DNA from: CAYVTM01 sp964454645
Lineage (GTDB): Bacteria > Bacteroidota > Bacteroidia > Sphingobacteriales > Sphingobacteriaceae
Assembly: GCA_964454645.1 (NCBI GenBank)
Contig: CAYVTM010000006.1
Coordinates: 123,199-187,198, forward strand
Length of the DNA stretch: 64,000 bases
Direction: 5' to 3'
The notes beneath the pieces were generated by a model that worked only from the letters and a program-made list of their open reading frames with translations, did not search any database and was not told the origin of the DNA. The position numbers were made by a program, and so were the translations under genes. Of this stretch, positions 45,444 through 54,841 are shown piece after piece. How positions within the stretch are numbered: the stretch's first letter is position 1; each line of letters starts with the position of its first letter.

Positions 45444-46049
45444 ATGAATATTCCGTCGAAACATTTAGAAGATGCTGTAAATCAGTTTGCCCGATTACCC
45501 GGGGTAGGGAATAAGACGGCTTTACGATTGGTTTTGCATTTATTGAAACAAGATGACGAAACGCTGGAGAATTTCGGTAATGCTTTTCTACTGTTGAAAG
45601 AACATGTGAAATATTGTAAGGTATGTAATAATATCTCGGATGCCCCCATATGTTCTATTTGTTCGAATTCAAGAAGAAATACGGAAGAGATTTGTATTGT
45701 TGAGGATATCCGGGATATTCTGGCGATTGAAAATACACAACAGTATAATGGTTTGTATCATGTTTTGGGCGGACTCATTTCTCCGATGGAAGGAATAGGC
45801 CCGGGAGACCTGAAGATCGATTCATTGCTTGAACGTGTTGAAACAACTAAGCCCAAAGAATTGATTATGGCATTAAGTGCTACTATGGAAGGAGATACGA
45901 CCATCTTTTATCTTTCGAAAAAATTGAAAGCCTTTGAAATAAAAATAAGTACTTTAGCGCGTGGAGTAGCGTTTGGAGGAGAATTGGAATATGTAGATGA
46001 AGTAACCCTGGGACGATCGATATTGGCCCGTGTGCCTTACGAATCGTAA
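45444..46049 (+). CDS. recR: Recombination mediator RecR
   Basis: The 201-residue RecR loads RecA with RecO and RecF at single-stranded gaps. N-terminal helix-hairpin-helix (LPGVGNKTALRLVLHLL), a C4 zinc finger (CKVCNNISDAPICSIC) and a Toprim domain (ICIVEDIRDILAIE, YHVLGGLISPMEGIGPGDL) are in the usual order, and the C-terminal LARGVAFGGELEYVDEVTL motif is present. Length is normal. It is followed by the glycosyltransferase gene 96 bp later. Confidence 0.97.
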   Translation: MNIPSKHLEDAVNQFARLPGVGNKTALRLVLHLLKQDDETLENFGNAFLLLKEHVKYCKVCNNISDAPICSICSNSRRNTEEICIVEDIRDILAIENTQQYNGLYHVLGGLISPMEGIGPGDLKIDSLLERVETTKPKELIMALSATMEGDTTIFYLSKKLKAFEIKISTLARGVAFGGELEYVDEVTLGRSILARVPYES

Positions 46050-46145
46050 AAACAGATAAGATAAAAATGAAATTTTCGGAGAAAGGATTTGCGAATTCTC
46101 TGAACAAGCAAACGCTTTTTTCTCTAAACCGGATTTGCCCTTAGC

Positions 46146-48137
46146 ATGAAACTATCGATTGTAATAGTCAATTATAATGTTAAATATTTTCTTGAGCAGT
46201 GCCTGTATTCTTTGCGTAAAGCAAAACGTGGCATAGAGCTGGAAGTATTTGTAGTTGATAATAATTCGGTGGATGGTTCGGTAGAAATGTTGAAGGAAAA
46301 ATTTCCGGAAGTTATTCTTATCGAAAACAAAAAGAATGTTGGTTTCTCGGTAGCGAATAATCAGGCAATCCTGCAAGCTGAAGGGGAGTATGTTTTATTG
46401 CTGAATCCCGATACGGTTGTTCAGGAAGATACCTTTGAAAAAATTATTGCTTTTATGGATGCCCATCCCGAAGCGGGAGCATTGGGTGTAAAGATGATAG
46501 ATGGCAAGGGAAATTTCCTGCCGGAATCGAAACGGGGACTACCTACACCGGGAGTTGCGTTCTACAAAGTATTCGGATTGTCGAAATTGTTTCCGAATTC
46601 GAAGCAGTTCGGACGTTATCATTTGGGGTATCTCGATAAAGATAAAATACATGAGATCGATGTGCTGGCAGGAGCCTTTATGCTGATGCGTAAAGAAGCG
46701 CTTGATAAAGTAGGTTTTTTGGATGAAACCTTTTTTATGTATGGGGAGGATATCGATCTTTCGTACCGCATTCAGCTGGGCGGGTACAAAAATTATTATT
46801 TCCCCGAAACACAGATTATTCATTACAAAGGGGAGAGTACCAAGAAAAGTTCGGTGAACTATGTATTCGTATTCTATAATGCGATGATCATTTTTGCGAA
46901 GAAGCATTTCTCGCAAAAGAATGCAAAACTCTTTTCATTCCTCATTAATATTGCTATCTATATTCGTGCTGCGATGGCTATTGCCAACCGTATGATACGC
47001 CGGCTGATACTTCCTTTTCTGGATGCCTCGATCTGGTATGTGGGAATGTATTTCTTGAAAATTTATTGGGAAGATAATCATAAATATGTGCGAATGGAAT
47101 ATGCTCCCGAATTGATGGAGGTTGCTGTTCCTGCTTATATCTTAACCTGGTTATTGTCGGTATGGATGATGGGAGGGTATGATAAACCCTATAAACTTTC
47201 TAAGCTGGCAAGAGGTTTGTTTGTGGGCACACTCATCATCGCATGTGTATATGCCTTTCTGGATGAAAGCTGGCGCTTCTCAAGGGCTCTGATTATTTTA
47301 GGAGCATTCTGGACAGTTATATCATCCATTTCATTACGCCTTATATTGAATGCATTGGGCTTACGTAATTTTAAACTGGATGGAATTTCGGGAGATAAGA
47401 ATATTATTATAGTATCGAAAGTAGAGGAAGGGCAGCGTGTACTGGAAACGATTAAGCAGGCTTCGGGAAAAATAAATCTGATTGGTTTCGTACATCCCGA
47501 TAAGATTTATCAGGAGGCCGATGAAGATTATCTCGGCAACATTGTGCAGCTGAGCGAGATCGTGGAAGTCTATCGCATCGATGAAGTGATTTTTTCGACG
47601 AAAGATATACAGTTGCAAGAGATTATCAATTCCATGTCAACCGTAAATATTCCCAGTGTCGATTATAAGATTGCGCCGGAAGAAAGTTTATTTATTATCG
47701 GAAGCAATTCGGTAGATAATCCGGGTGATCTATACACGATTGATATTAATTTTTCGATAACGAAAGCTACTTCAAAACGAAATAAATTAGTGCTTGATTA
47801 TTGTGTAGCGATCGTGTTATTGATAAGCTTTCCCATAACTCTGTTTATTGTTCATCGTCCCATGCAATTTTTGAAAAATATTTTAGGGGTGTTGTTGGGT
47901 ACATATACCTGGGTAGCCTATGCGAACGGCAGTATCGATAATGAGAATTTACCTAAGCTGAAAAAGGGAATATTAAGCCCGCTTGATGCGCTCAGCGATA
48001 AAAGCCGGATCGACGGACATACCACCAAACGTTTGAATCTATTATACGCTAAGCATTACCAGGTAGAAAACGATTGGGTAATAATATGGAAATCATTCAG
48101 ATCATTAGGAAGACATGCCTCAAACATTGAAAGATAA
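46146..48137 (+). CDS. GT2 glycosyltransferase fused to a membrane and Rossmann-like region
   Basis: The 663-residue protein begins with a GT-A glycosyltransferase of family 2 (VIVNYNVKYFLEQCL, ALNPDTVVQ-type LLNPDTVV, GEDIDLSYRI acceptor motif; about residues 1-235). Three or four membrane helices follow (about 320-410), then a nucleotide-binding domain like CoA_binding_3 of polyprenyl-phosphate glycosyl-1-phosphate transferases (NIIIVSKVEEGQRVLETI), and two more helices, but the catalytic sugar-transferase domain of that family is absent. It probably extends a surface polysaccharide. The SDR gene starts within its last 23 bp. Confidence 0.88.
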   Translation: MKLSIVIVNYNVKYFLEQCLYSLRKAKRGIELEVFVVDNNSVDGSVEMLKEKFPEVILIENKKNVGFSVANNQAILQAEGEYVLLLNPDTVVQEDTFEKIIAFMDAHPEAGALGVKMIDGKGNFLPESKRGLPTPGVAFYKVFGLSKLFPNSKQFGRYHLGYLDKDKIHEIDVLAGAFMLMRKEALDKVGFLDETFFMYGEDIDLSYRIQLGGYKNYYFPETQIIHYKGESTKKSSVNYVFVFYNAMIIFAKKHFSQKNAKLFSFLINIAIYIRAAMAIANRMIRRLILPFLDASIWYVGMYFLKIYWEDNHKYVRMEYAPELMEVAVPAYILTWLLSVWMMGGYDKPYKLSKLARGLFVGTLIIACVYAFLDESWRFSRALIILGAFWTVISSISLRLILNALGLRNFKLDGISGDKNIIIVSKVEEGQRVLETIKQASGKINLIGFVHPDKIYQEADEDYLGNIVQLSEIVEVYRIDEVIFSTKDIQLQEIINSMSTVNIPSVDYKIAPEESLFIIGSNSVDNPGDLYTIDINFSITKATSKRNKLVLDYCVAIVLLISFPITLFIVHRPMQFLKNILGVLLGTYTWVAYANGSIDNENLPKLKKGILSPLDALSDKSRIDGHTTKRLNLLYAKHYQVENDWVIIWKSFRSLGRHASNIER

Positions 48138-48936
48138 AATCGTAATTATCACCGGTGCCAGTTCGGGTATAGGCAAAGCATTGGCGTATCGTTTTGCGGA
48201 AGAAGGAGCGCAGCTTATGTTGGCTGCCCGTCAGTATCCATTGATGTGTCAGATAGCTCGGGATATTGAAGATAGATATAAGGTAAGAGCAATAGCATTT
48301 GCAGCCGACGTTTCTCAGGAAACGTATTGCGAAAACCTGGTGAAAGAAACGGTGAAATTATTCGGAGGGATTGATGTTTTGGTGAATAATGCCGGAATTT
48401 CCATGCGTGCTTTATTAGAGGACCTGGATTTGAAAGTGATTCGTGAAGTAATGGATATTAATTTTTACGGAACTGTTTATTGTACAAAATATGCATTACC
48501 CGAATTGTTGAAGCGTAAGGGAAGCCTTGTAGGTATCTCTTCTATTGCCGGATATAAAGGCTTGCCGGGGCGGACCGGGTATTCCGCATCGAAATTTGCC
48601 ATGCAGGGTTTTTTAGAATCGGTGCGGATAGAGAATCTCAAAAAAGGATTGCATGTAATGGTTGCTTGTCCGGGATTTACGGCTTCAAACATTCGTAAAG
48701 TGGCGAGAGCGAAGGATGGGTCTTCACAAGGAGAGTCACCTTTGAACGAGAAAAATATCATGCAGGCAGAGGAAGTTGCCGATCGGATCGTGCGTGGCTT
48801 GCTTGCCGGTAAACGTGATTTAATTATGACTACTCAGGGCAAGTTAACCGTTTGGTTATCGAAATTATTCCCTTCTTTCAGCGATAAACTGGTCTTCAAT
48901 CATTTTGCCAAAGAAACCGATTCACCTTTGAAATAA
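48115..48936 (+). CDS. Short-chain dehydrogenase/reductase
   Basis: The 273-residue NAD(P)-dependent oxidoreductase has the classical SDR signatures: cofactor loop TGASSGIG, NNAG, catalytic Ser in GISSIAG and YxxxK as YSASKFA, followed by ACPGFTASNI. Arg residues in AARQYP after strand 2 favour NADP. Substrate is unknown; the fused glycosyltransferase upstream, overlapped by 23 bp, makes a role in envelope sugar or lipid synthesis plausible. Confidence 0.92.
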   Translation: MPQTLKDKIVIITGASSGIGKALAYRFAEEGAQLMLAARQYPLMCQIARDIEDRYKVRAIAFAADVSQETYCENLVKETVKLFGGIDVLVNNAGISMRALLEDLDLKVIREVMDINFYGTVYCTKYALPELLKRKGSLVGISSIAGYKGLPGRTGYSASKFAMQGFLESVRIENLKKGLHVMVACPGFTASNIRKVARAKDGSSQGESPLNEKNIMQAEEVADRIVRGLLAGKRDLIMTTQGKLTVWLSKLFPSFSDKLVFNHFAKETDSPLK

Positions 48937-48940
48937 GACG

Positions 48941-49621
48941 ATGGGAAAGGAGTACGAACTCATTCTTGCAGTAGTATTAGCCATCGCTTTAAATTATATT
49001 CCTTATGTCGGAAAATTTTTTAAGGTGTTTAATACGTTGGTGCATGAAAACGCACATGCCTTTATGAGTTTGATAGCTTCGGGTGAAGTGGTATCTATCC
49101 ATTTATTTTCCAATGCAGAAGGTTCCGCAACAACCAAGCCTAAAAATAGTATCAGTAAATTTCTGATTGCCCTATCGGGATATGTGTTTGCTTCGGTCTT
49201 TTCTTTCGTGTTGGCTTATTGGGTTTATATAGAGGCTTATGGTATTATTCTGTATGCATTTCTTACACTTGCGGTTTTAAATTTATTGCTGTGGGTGAGA
49301 AATACCTATGGTGTTATTTGGCTGATTGTAATATGCCTGGGCATCGGCAGCATTTTTTATTTTGATTTGCAGGAAGCAAAAAAATATACCGCCTTGCTCA
49401 TCTCCGCTATTGTAGTGATCGATGCATTTGTTTCGGCATGCATCATTCTGTATCTGAGTATTAAAAATCCCAGGCAGTCAGGAGATGCAAAAAGTTTACA
49501 GCAGTTTACCTATCTGCCGGCATTTTTCTGGGGACTTATTTTTTTCTTACAGGCTACTTTCTTTTTATTGCTATCGGTTCATCTGTTTCTGCCACTTCCT
49601 TTCTTGTCCTCAATATGGTAA
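48941..49621 (+). CDS. M50B-like membrane metalloprotease family protein
   Basis: The 226-residue protein has six hydrophobic helices and a zinc-protease motif HENAH (H35, E36, H39) in the first helix after KVFNTLV, as in the M50B/peptidase M50 sub-family of Bacteroidota and Actinobacteria. A third metal ligand could not be fixed with certainty. It probably cleaves membrane or periplasmic proteins. The last 68 bp of its coding sequence also encode the C-terminus of NhaA on the opposite strand. Confidence 0.82.
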   Translation: MGKEYELILAVVLAIALNYIPYVGKFFKVFNTLVHENAHAFMSLIASGEVVSIHLFSNAEGSATTKPKNSISKFLIALSGYVFASVFSFVLAYWVYIEAYGIILYAFLTLAVLNLLLWVRNTYGVIWLIVICLGIGSIFYFDLQEAKKYTALLISAIVVIDAFVSACIILYLSIKNPRQSGDAKSLQQFTYLPAFFWGLIFFLQATFFLLLSVHLFLPLPFLSSIW

Positions 49622-50759
49622 AGCCAATGATGGCCGATATTACCGAGGCGATCAAAATAGAAAGTTTAGCGAGCAATTGTGTATCCGCCGCATTGGGGAA
49701 AGATAGGAGCGCAATAAAGATCGACATGGTAAAGCCTATCCCTGCCAAACATCCGACTCCTGCTACGTGTATCCAGTTCGCACGTGCCGGAAGGTTGGAA
49801 AAATTAAGACGAATAGCGAGATAAGAGAAGAATAAAATTCCCATAGGTTTGCCGACACATAAACCCAGGATAATCCCCAAACTTACCGGAGAGGATAAGG
49901 CAGCAAACAGTTCTTTACTAAAACTGATATCGGTATTCGACAAAGCAAATATGGGCATGATGAAAAAAGCCACGGGCTTGTGAAGGCTGTGTTCCAGGCG
50001 TTCGAGCGGAGAAATTTCACGGCTCTTGTTTGTCGGAATACAAAGCGCCAGAAGTACACCCGAAATAGTTGCATGTATTCCCGATCGATAGATGAAATAC
50101 CAAAGAAATATTCCCGGAATCAGATAGTATAACAGATTTTTTCTATCGGTGCGGTTCAATGCAATAAGTGTAACTACAATGAGTGCGGCATAAAGCAGAT
50201 AGCTGCTTTGCAATTGCTCGGTATAAAACAGGGCGATCACCAGAATAGCGCCTAAATCATCTGCAATAGCCAGGGCTGCAAGAAAAACTTTGATGGATAA
50301 AGGAACACGTTTGCCTAAGAGTGATAATATTCCTAAAGCAAAAGCAATATCGGTTGCCATTGGAATTCCCCATCCGGAAATGCTATCCAAAGATTTATTG
50401 AATAAAGTATAGAAGAGAGCCGGAACTAACATTCCACCTAAAGCTGCAAAGATCGGCAGACTGGCTTTTTTAAATCCTGCAAGTTCACCCTCCAATACTT
50501 CGCGTTTAATTTCTAATCCTACCAGCAGAAAAAATACGGCCATCAAAGCATCATTAATCCAAAAGTGCAGCGATCGTTCAAAAGAAATATTTCCAACGCT
50601 TATTCCAAATTCATAAGATAAGAGATAGTGATAGCCTTCTGCCCCGGAAGAATTAGCAATCAGCAGGGAAATACCCACACAAAAGATGAGGATAAATCCG
50701 GTAATCTGTTCCGATTGAAAAAACTCTTTAAAAGGGCGGATGATGCGGTACATATTCAT
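49554..50759 (-). CDS. nhaA: Na+/H+ antiporter NhaA
   Basis: The 401-residue inner-membrane antiporter exchanges Na+ or Li+ for 2 H+. The family's key residues are present: MATDIAFALG in helix 4, ALAIADDLGAILVIALFY with the Asp pair of helix 5, and GKPMGI in the C-terminal half. About twelve helices are found at normal length. It contributes to sodium and pH homeostasis. The 3' end overlaps the M50-like gene by 68 bp on opposite strands. A second ATG at codon 3 is also a possible start. Confidence 0.96.
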   Translation of the reverse strand: MNMYRIIRPFKEFFQSEQITGFILIFCVGISLLIANSSGAEGYHYLLSYEFGISVGNISFERSLHFWINDALMAVFFLLVGLEIKREVLEGELAGFKKASLPIFAALGGMLVPALFYTLFNKSLDSISGWGIPMATDIAFALGILSLLGKRVPLSIKVFLAALAIADDLGAILVIALFYTEQLQSSYLLYAALIVVTLIALNRTDRKNLLYYLIPGIFLWYFIYRSGIHATISGVLLALCIPTNKSREISPLERLEHSLHKPVAFFIMPIFALSNTDISFSKELFAALSSPVSLGIILGLCVGKPMGILFFSYLAIRLNFSNLPARANWIHVAGVGCLAGIGFTMSIFIALLSFPNAADTQLLAKLSILIASVISAIIGFTILRTRKEVAETDEPIAIKRK

Positions 50760-50907
50760 AGCATAAATGATCGGCTAAAGTAGTAAAATTAGCGCTATCC
50801 TGCTTGTATCTTTTGTCTCCTACTGATCCCGGATCTGTGTAATTAGTTAATACAGAGAAGAATGGAGACGCTTTTTCGTATTTCATTTTTTACTTCTAAA
50901 TTCGGGC

Positions 50908-52536
50908 ATGGATATAACATTCAATAAGAACGAAGACATCAATAAGCAAATGTTGTATGAGATGAAACAGCGTTTGAAAAAAATAACGGAAGGTGGAGGA
51001 GCCAAGAGCGCGGCGAAACAAAAGGATAAAGGGAAGATGCTTGCACGCGAGCGAATACAATATCTGATCGATAAGGATTCGGATTTTTTGGAGATAGGAG
51101 CTTTTGCCGCCGAGGGGATGTATGCCGAGCATGGTGGATGCCCTGCAGCAGGAGTGATCACGGGCATCGGCTATATATCGGGCCGTCAGTGTATGATTGT
51201 GGCGAACGATGCTACTGTTAAGGCCGGAGCCTGGTTCCCGATGACGGGTAAAAAGAACTTACGTGCGCAGGAGATTGCCATGGAAAATAAATTGCCGATT
51301 ATTTATTTAGTGGATAGTGCCGGAGTTTATTTGCCTATGCAGGATGAAATTTTTCCGGATAAAGAACATTTCGGCCGCATCTTTCGCAACAACGCGATCA
51401 TGTCGTCGATGGGTATATTGCAGATTGCCGCTATCATGGGAAGCTGTGTTGCCGGAGGTGCTTACCTTCCGATTATGAGTGATGAGGCGATGATTGTGGA
51501 AGGTACCGGATCGGTATTCCTTGCAGGTTCGTATCTCGTAAAATCTTCGATAGGAGAAGATATTGATAATGAAACCCTGGGTGGTGCAACAACACATAGT
51601 GAAATATCGGGCGTTACCGATTATAAGCATCCCAATGACCAGACTTGCCTGGATTCTATCCGGAATATACTCAGCAAAGTAGGCGCTTATACATCTGCGG
51701 GTTTTGATCGTATTAAAGCAGCTTTGCCCAAAAAGGATCCCAAAGAAATTTATGGACTGCTTCCCGACAATCGTGAGAAGCCTTATGATATGCTAGAGAT
51801 TATCGAGCGTTTGGTAGATAATTCGGATTTCGAACAATATAAAGAGAAATACGGGCAATCGATATTATGCGGACTGGCGCGTATCGATGGTTGGGCAGTA
51901 GGTATTGTAGCGAATCAACGTAAGGTTGTAAAAAGTAAAAAAGGAGAGATGCAGTTCGGCGGAGTTATTTACTCCGATTCGGCAGATAAGGCAGCACGTT
52001 TTATTATGAACTGTAATCAGAAAAAAATTCCATTGGTATTTTTACAGGATGTAACGGGATTTATGGTAGGCTCACGTTCGGAACATGGCGGTATTATTAA
52101 AGACGGTGCGAAGATGGTGAGCGCGGTAGCAAATTCGGTTGTTCCTAAATTTACCATTGTTATAGGTAATTCATACGGTGCAGGAAATTATGCGATGTGC
52201 GGAAAGGCTTACGATCCACGCTTGATTTATGCATGGCCATCAGCTAAAATTGCTGTGATGGGTGGATCGCAGGCTGCTAAAACTTTGTTGCAGATTCAGG
52301 TATCTTCTTTGAAAGCTAAAGGGGAAATAATCGACCCCGAAGAAGAACAAAAATTATTGGATACCATTACCGATCGTTATAATTCACAAACGACTCCATA
52401 TTATGCAGCGGCACGTTTATGGGTAGATGGAATCATCGATCCGCTGGAAACACGTAAAGTTATCTCAATGGGTATAGAAGCTGCCAATCATGCCCCCATT
52501 GAAAAACGTTTTAACGTAGGCATTATTCAAACCTGA
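50908..52536 (+). CDS. Acyl-CoA carboxylase carboxyltransferase (beta) subunit
   Basis: The 542-residue enzyme transfers carboxylate from carboxybiotin to an acyl-CoA. The twin crotonase-like carboxyltransferase halves are visible, with oxyanion loops GSCVAGGAYLPIMSDE and GNSYGAGNYAMCG, and LYLVDSAGVYLPMQDE and FLQDVTGFMVG in their central strands. This length and the LARERIQYLID start match propionyl- or methylcrotonyl-type subunits, and methylmalonyl or branched-chain metabolism is likely. No biotin carboxylase or biotin-carrier gene lies nearby. A strong terminator follows. Confidence 0.92.
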   Translation: MDITFNKNEDINKQMLYEMKQRLKKITEGGGAKSAAKQKDKGKMLARERIQYLIDKDSDFLEIGAFAAEGMYAEHGGCPAAGVITGIGYISGRQCMIVANDATVKAGAWFPMTGKKNLRAQEIAMENKLPIIYLVDSAGVYLPMQDEIFPDKEHFGRIFRNNAIMSSMGILQIAAIMGSCVAGGAYLPIMSDEAMIVEGTGSVFLAGSYLVKSSIGEDIDNETLGGATTHSEISGVTDYKHPNDQTCLDSIRNILSKVGAYTSAGFDRIKAALPKKDPKEIYGLLPDNREKPYDMLEIIERLVDNSDFEQYKEKYGQSILCGLARIDGWAVGIVANQRKVVKSKKGEMQFGGVIYSDSADKAARFIMNCNQKKIPLVFLQDVTGFMVGSRSEHGGIIKDGAKMVSAVANSVVPKFTIVIGNSYGAGNYAMCGKAYDPRLIYAWPSAKIAVMGGSQAAKTLLQIQVSSLKAKGEIIDPEEEQKLLDTITDRYNSQTTPYYAAARLWVDGIIDPLETRKVISMGIEAANHAPIEKRFNVGIIQT

Positions 52537-52548
52537 TAATCCAATTAT

Positions 52549-52597
52549 AAGCATTCGTATTCATCCATAGAAAGGTATATACGAATGCTTGTTTTTT
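52549..52597 (+). terminator. Terminator after the carboxyltransferase gene
   Basis: A 12-bp perfect stem, AAGCATTCGTAT (52549-52560) with ATACGAATGCTT (52579-52590), is followed by GTTTTTT. It ends the carboxyltransferase transcript and sits 2 bp from the stop of the convergent membrane-protein gene. Confidence 0.88.
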
Positions 52598-52598
52598 C

Positions 52599-53837
52599 TT
52601 AGTTGAATCCGAATATCATCGGAAATAAATAAACCACAATCATTGCCCATATAGTATATCCCGGTAAAAAGTCGGCGATGGGTTTTCCGATATTTATCCC
52701 TTCCGTTTTTTTTCTGAGTGTGCGGAAGAGCAGAAGACTGATATATATTAGATTTATTAACATCAACACATTTGTTCCCAACACAGCAAGCCTGTTGGGT
52801 GTAATGCCCCATTCAATGATTCGGAAAATAATAGCAGAAGCGGCAATACTACTTATCAGGATTGTGATAACAGATAAAAGGAAAAGCACCCAGGTATTGG
52901 TTTTGCTTGTGGATTTATAATTTTCGGTTAAGGAAAAGAAAAGTATAGCCATCACACCGGCCAGAAGTAAATTGAATAAAATCAAAAAGTCTCGGTCGTT
53001 GTAAGGATCTTTTCCTATATAAAGAATGGTGATGAGGTATATAACAAGTGTAATCAATACCAATGGACTGAATATTTTAGCGATAACCGGAGAGACTTTG
53101 TTGACCAATTGCGGATTTGTCCGGGTTAAATAGCTGCCAATGATGGGTGCTGCAGCCAATCCCATCACACCAATATATTCAACATAAAAATCTTCAATCG
53201 AAATCCCTATTAATGAAAAAAGGCCTATGGTAATTCCGGTCATAATTCCTCCGGCAATCAGAATAAGTGTAGTCATCACGATAAGATCTCCATTGTATTT
53301 TAAAAAGTCGAGACGCTTATAGGTATCGCGATAATTCCCGGCAAAACTTATCCCGAGCAGCGACCAAAGTGTAACAGGTAAATAGATGCATGCCAGGATG
53401 AGCGTGTCGCTTTGTTCGGAAGCGGGAAGCATATTGATATATACAATTGAAAGTAATAACCCGGCAATGGTTAGTATTAGCTGTTTCCCCGATACTCTGT
53501 TTTTCCGGATGAAGTAAGCTGTCAATAAAGGAAGGAAAATAAATCCGATGTTTCTGGGATAGAAGAATTCTTCATCAAGCGAAAATATAGCGGGAATTTT
53601 AGCGATAAGACCCGCGAGTAGAGCAGCGATCAATACAAAGAATATTTCTTTACCCGTGCCCCAACGAATTTCTTCGCTCTCGTAATTCAGTCTTTCTTTC
53701 CAGAATTCGGAGAAGCTATTGCCTTTTATTTCCGGATAAAGGATTCTGAAATCACGTTCAAAAGCTGGTTTGTTGCTTCGGTAAAGTTTTTCAAGTTCTG
53801 CCGGATTGTCGAGCAGGGAACGAATGGTCTCTTTCAT
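52599..53837 (-). CDS. Multi-pass membrane protein (DUF4153-like)
   Basis: The start at 53837 gives 412 residues: an N-terminal helical soluble segment (MKETIRSLLDNPAELEKLYR, RILYPEIKGNSFSEFWKERL) followed by ten to twelve hydrophobic helices with short loops. It resembles DUF4153 proteins of Bacteroidota, whose function is unknown. A longer in-frame start at 53906 would overlap the promoter and was not used. Its promoter (TTG-N17-TAACTTTG) is embedded in the palindrome at 53859-53888, and the regulator gene upstream may control it. Confidence 0.83.
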   Translation of the reverse strand: MKETIRSLLDNPAELEKLYRSNKPAFERDFRILYPEIKGNSFSEFWKERLNYESEEIRWGTGKEIFFVLIAALLAGLIAKIPAIFSLDEEFFYPRNIGFIFLPLLTAYFIRKNRVSGKQLILTIAGLLLSIVYINMLPASEQSDTLILACIYLPVTLWSLLGISFAGNYRDTYKRLDFLKYNGDLIVMTTLILIAGGIMTGITIGLFSLIGISIEDFYVEYIGVMGLAAAPIIGSYLTRTNPQLVNKVSPVIAKIFSPLVLITLVIYLITILYIGKDPYNDRDFLILFNLLLAGVMAILFFSLTENYKSTSKTNTWVLFLLSVITILISSIAASAIIFRIIEWGITPNRLAVLGTNVLMLINLIYISLLLFRTLRKKTEGINIGKPIADFLPGYTIWAMIVVYLFPMIFGFN

Positions 53838-53858
53838 GATTTGTAGTTTGTTAAATTT

Positions 53859-53888
53859 ATTAAAAGTACTTTGAATTTCAAAGTTAAT
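53859..53888 (-). promoter_or_regulatory. Palindromic promoter/operator of the DUF4153-like gene
   Basis: On the minus strand TAACTTTG (53886-53879) is a TAnnTTTG -7 element, with TTG 17 bp upstream (53906-53904). It forms half of a dyad ACTTTG-N5-CAAAGT (53868-53884). The 30-bp block shows 27 identities with that at 54842-54871. Confidence 0.65.
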
Positions 53889-53902
53889 GAATAAAAAAAA
53901 TA

Positions 53903-54211
53903 TCAATAGTCTTTACGGTTATTCATGATAAGCTGTTCCAATGCATCCAGATGGTTGTTAAAAGCCTTTCGCCCGGCTTGTGTACTTTGATAAGTAGTAT
54001 TGGGTTTACGGCCTATAAACTGTTTATTTACGCGCAGGTATTTCGCTTTCTCGAGCGCACGTAAATGGCTCGCCAAATTTCCGTCGCTTAGTTGCAAATT
54101 TTCTTTTAAAGTGTTGAAATCTGCGCGTTCTTCTACCATCAATACCGACATAATACCGAGTCGTGCTTTACTTTCAAAAGCTTTGTTTATATGTTCCAAA
54201 TAATCTTTCAC
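53903..54211 (-). CDS. Winged-helix transcriptional regulator
   Basis: The 102-residue protein is a lone winged helix-turn-helix of the ArsR/PadR-like HTH_34 type: LGIMSVLMVEERADFNTLKENLQLSDGN as helices 1-3 and KAKYLRVNKQFIGRKPNTTY as wing, then a short helical tail for dimerisation. These regulators are often repressors of adjacent membrane-protein genes in Bacteroidota. It lies between two membrane-protein genes whose promoters share an ACTTTG palindrome, so it is the likely repressor (inference). Confidence 0.88.
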   Translation of the reverse strand: MKDYLEHINKAFESKARLGIMSVLMVEERADFNTLKENLQLSDGNLASHLRALEKAKYLRVNKQFIGRKPNTTYQSTQAGRKAFNNHLDALEQLIMNNRKDY

Positions 54212-54214
54212 AGG

Positions 54215-54841
54215 CTATTGATGTTCGTATTTAAAATACACCAGAGTACCATACACTATATGTAAAAGCCCAAAACCTATTGTCCATGTCAGCAAACCGT
54301 ATTGCACAAAAAAGCCTGCGGACAAACCCAATAGTATTTCGAGCATGCCCAGGTAACGAATGTCGCTAAGGGTATACTTACTTGCGTTGAGCAAGGCTAG
54401 GCCATAGAATACCAACATGACAGGGGCAATTAAGTAGAGCAGGTGATGATAGAGCAATATGGCACAAAAGATACCGCCTGCCGCTATGGGAATAAACAAA
54501 TTAATCAACATGCGTTCGGTTTGATTATTCCAAACTTTCTGCTTCGATTTATGGGCATTTCTAAGCGTAAAATAGCATGCTGAAGAAAGGGCGAGCATGA
54601 AAACAATAAACGTTAATGAAATCAGAAAGAAGTTAGCTTCATTGCTCAGTATGGTTCCGCCGGTATCGGAATAGGAGATGGAATATTTGTTTAGATAATT
54701 CTGAACGGCTGCCGCGCCTATCAGTGCAGACACTCCGGCTGCAATGCCCGAAAGTCCGCTTAAAGAAATAAAGCGGGATGTTCGGTCCATAATCCCGCGA
54801 ATCTCTTGTAAGGCCTCTAATTGTTCTTGTTGGTTGTCCAT
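54215..54841 (-). CDS. Membrane protein of unknown function upstream of the regulator
   Basis: ATG 54841 yields a 208-residue protein with a soluble N-terminal helix (MDNQQEQLEALQEIRGIMD) and about six hydrophobic helices. The family is not one I can name; it resembles conserved Bacteroidota membrane proteins that accompany HTH_34 regulators. It is the first gene of a minus-strand operon, its stop three bases before the regulator start, and its promoter overlaps the palindrome at 54842-54871, only about 15 bases from the start codon. Confidence 0.8.
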   Translation of the reverse strand: MDNQQEQLEALQEIRGIMDRTSRFISLSGLSGIAAGVSALIGAAAVQNYLNKYSISYSDTGGTILSNEANFFLISLTFIVFMLALSSACYFTLRNAHKSKQKVWNNQTERMLINLFIPIAAGGIFCAILLYHHLLYLIAPVMLVFYGLALLNASKYTLSDIRYLGMLEILLGLSAGFFVQYGLLTWTIGFGLLHIVYGTLVYFKYEHQ

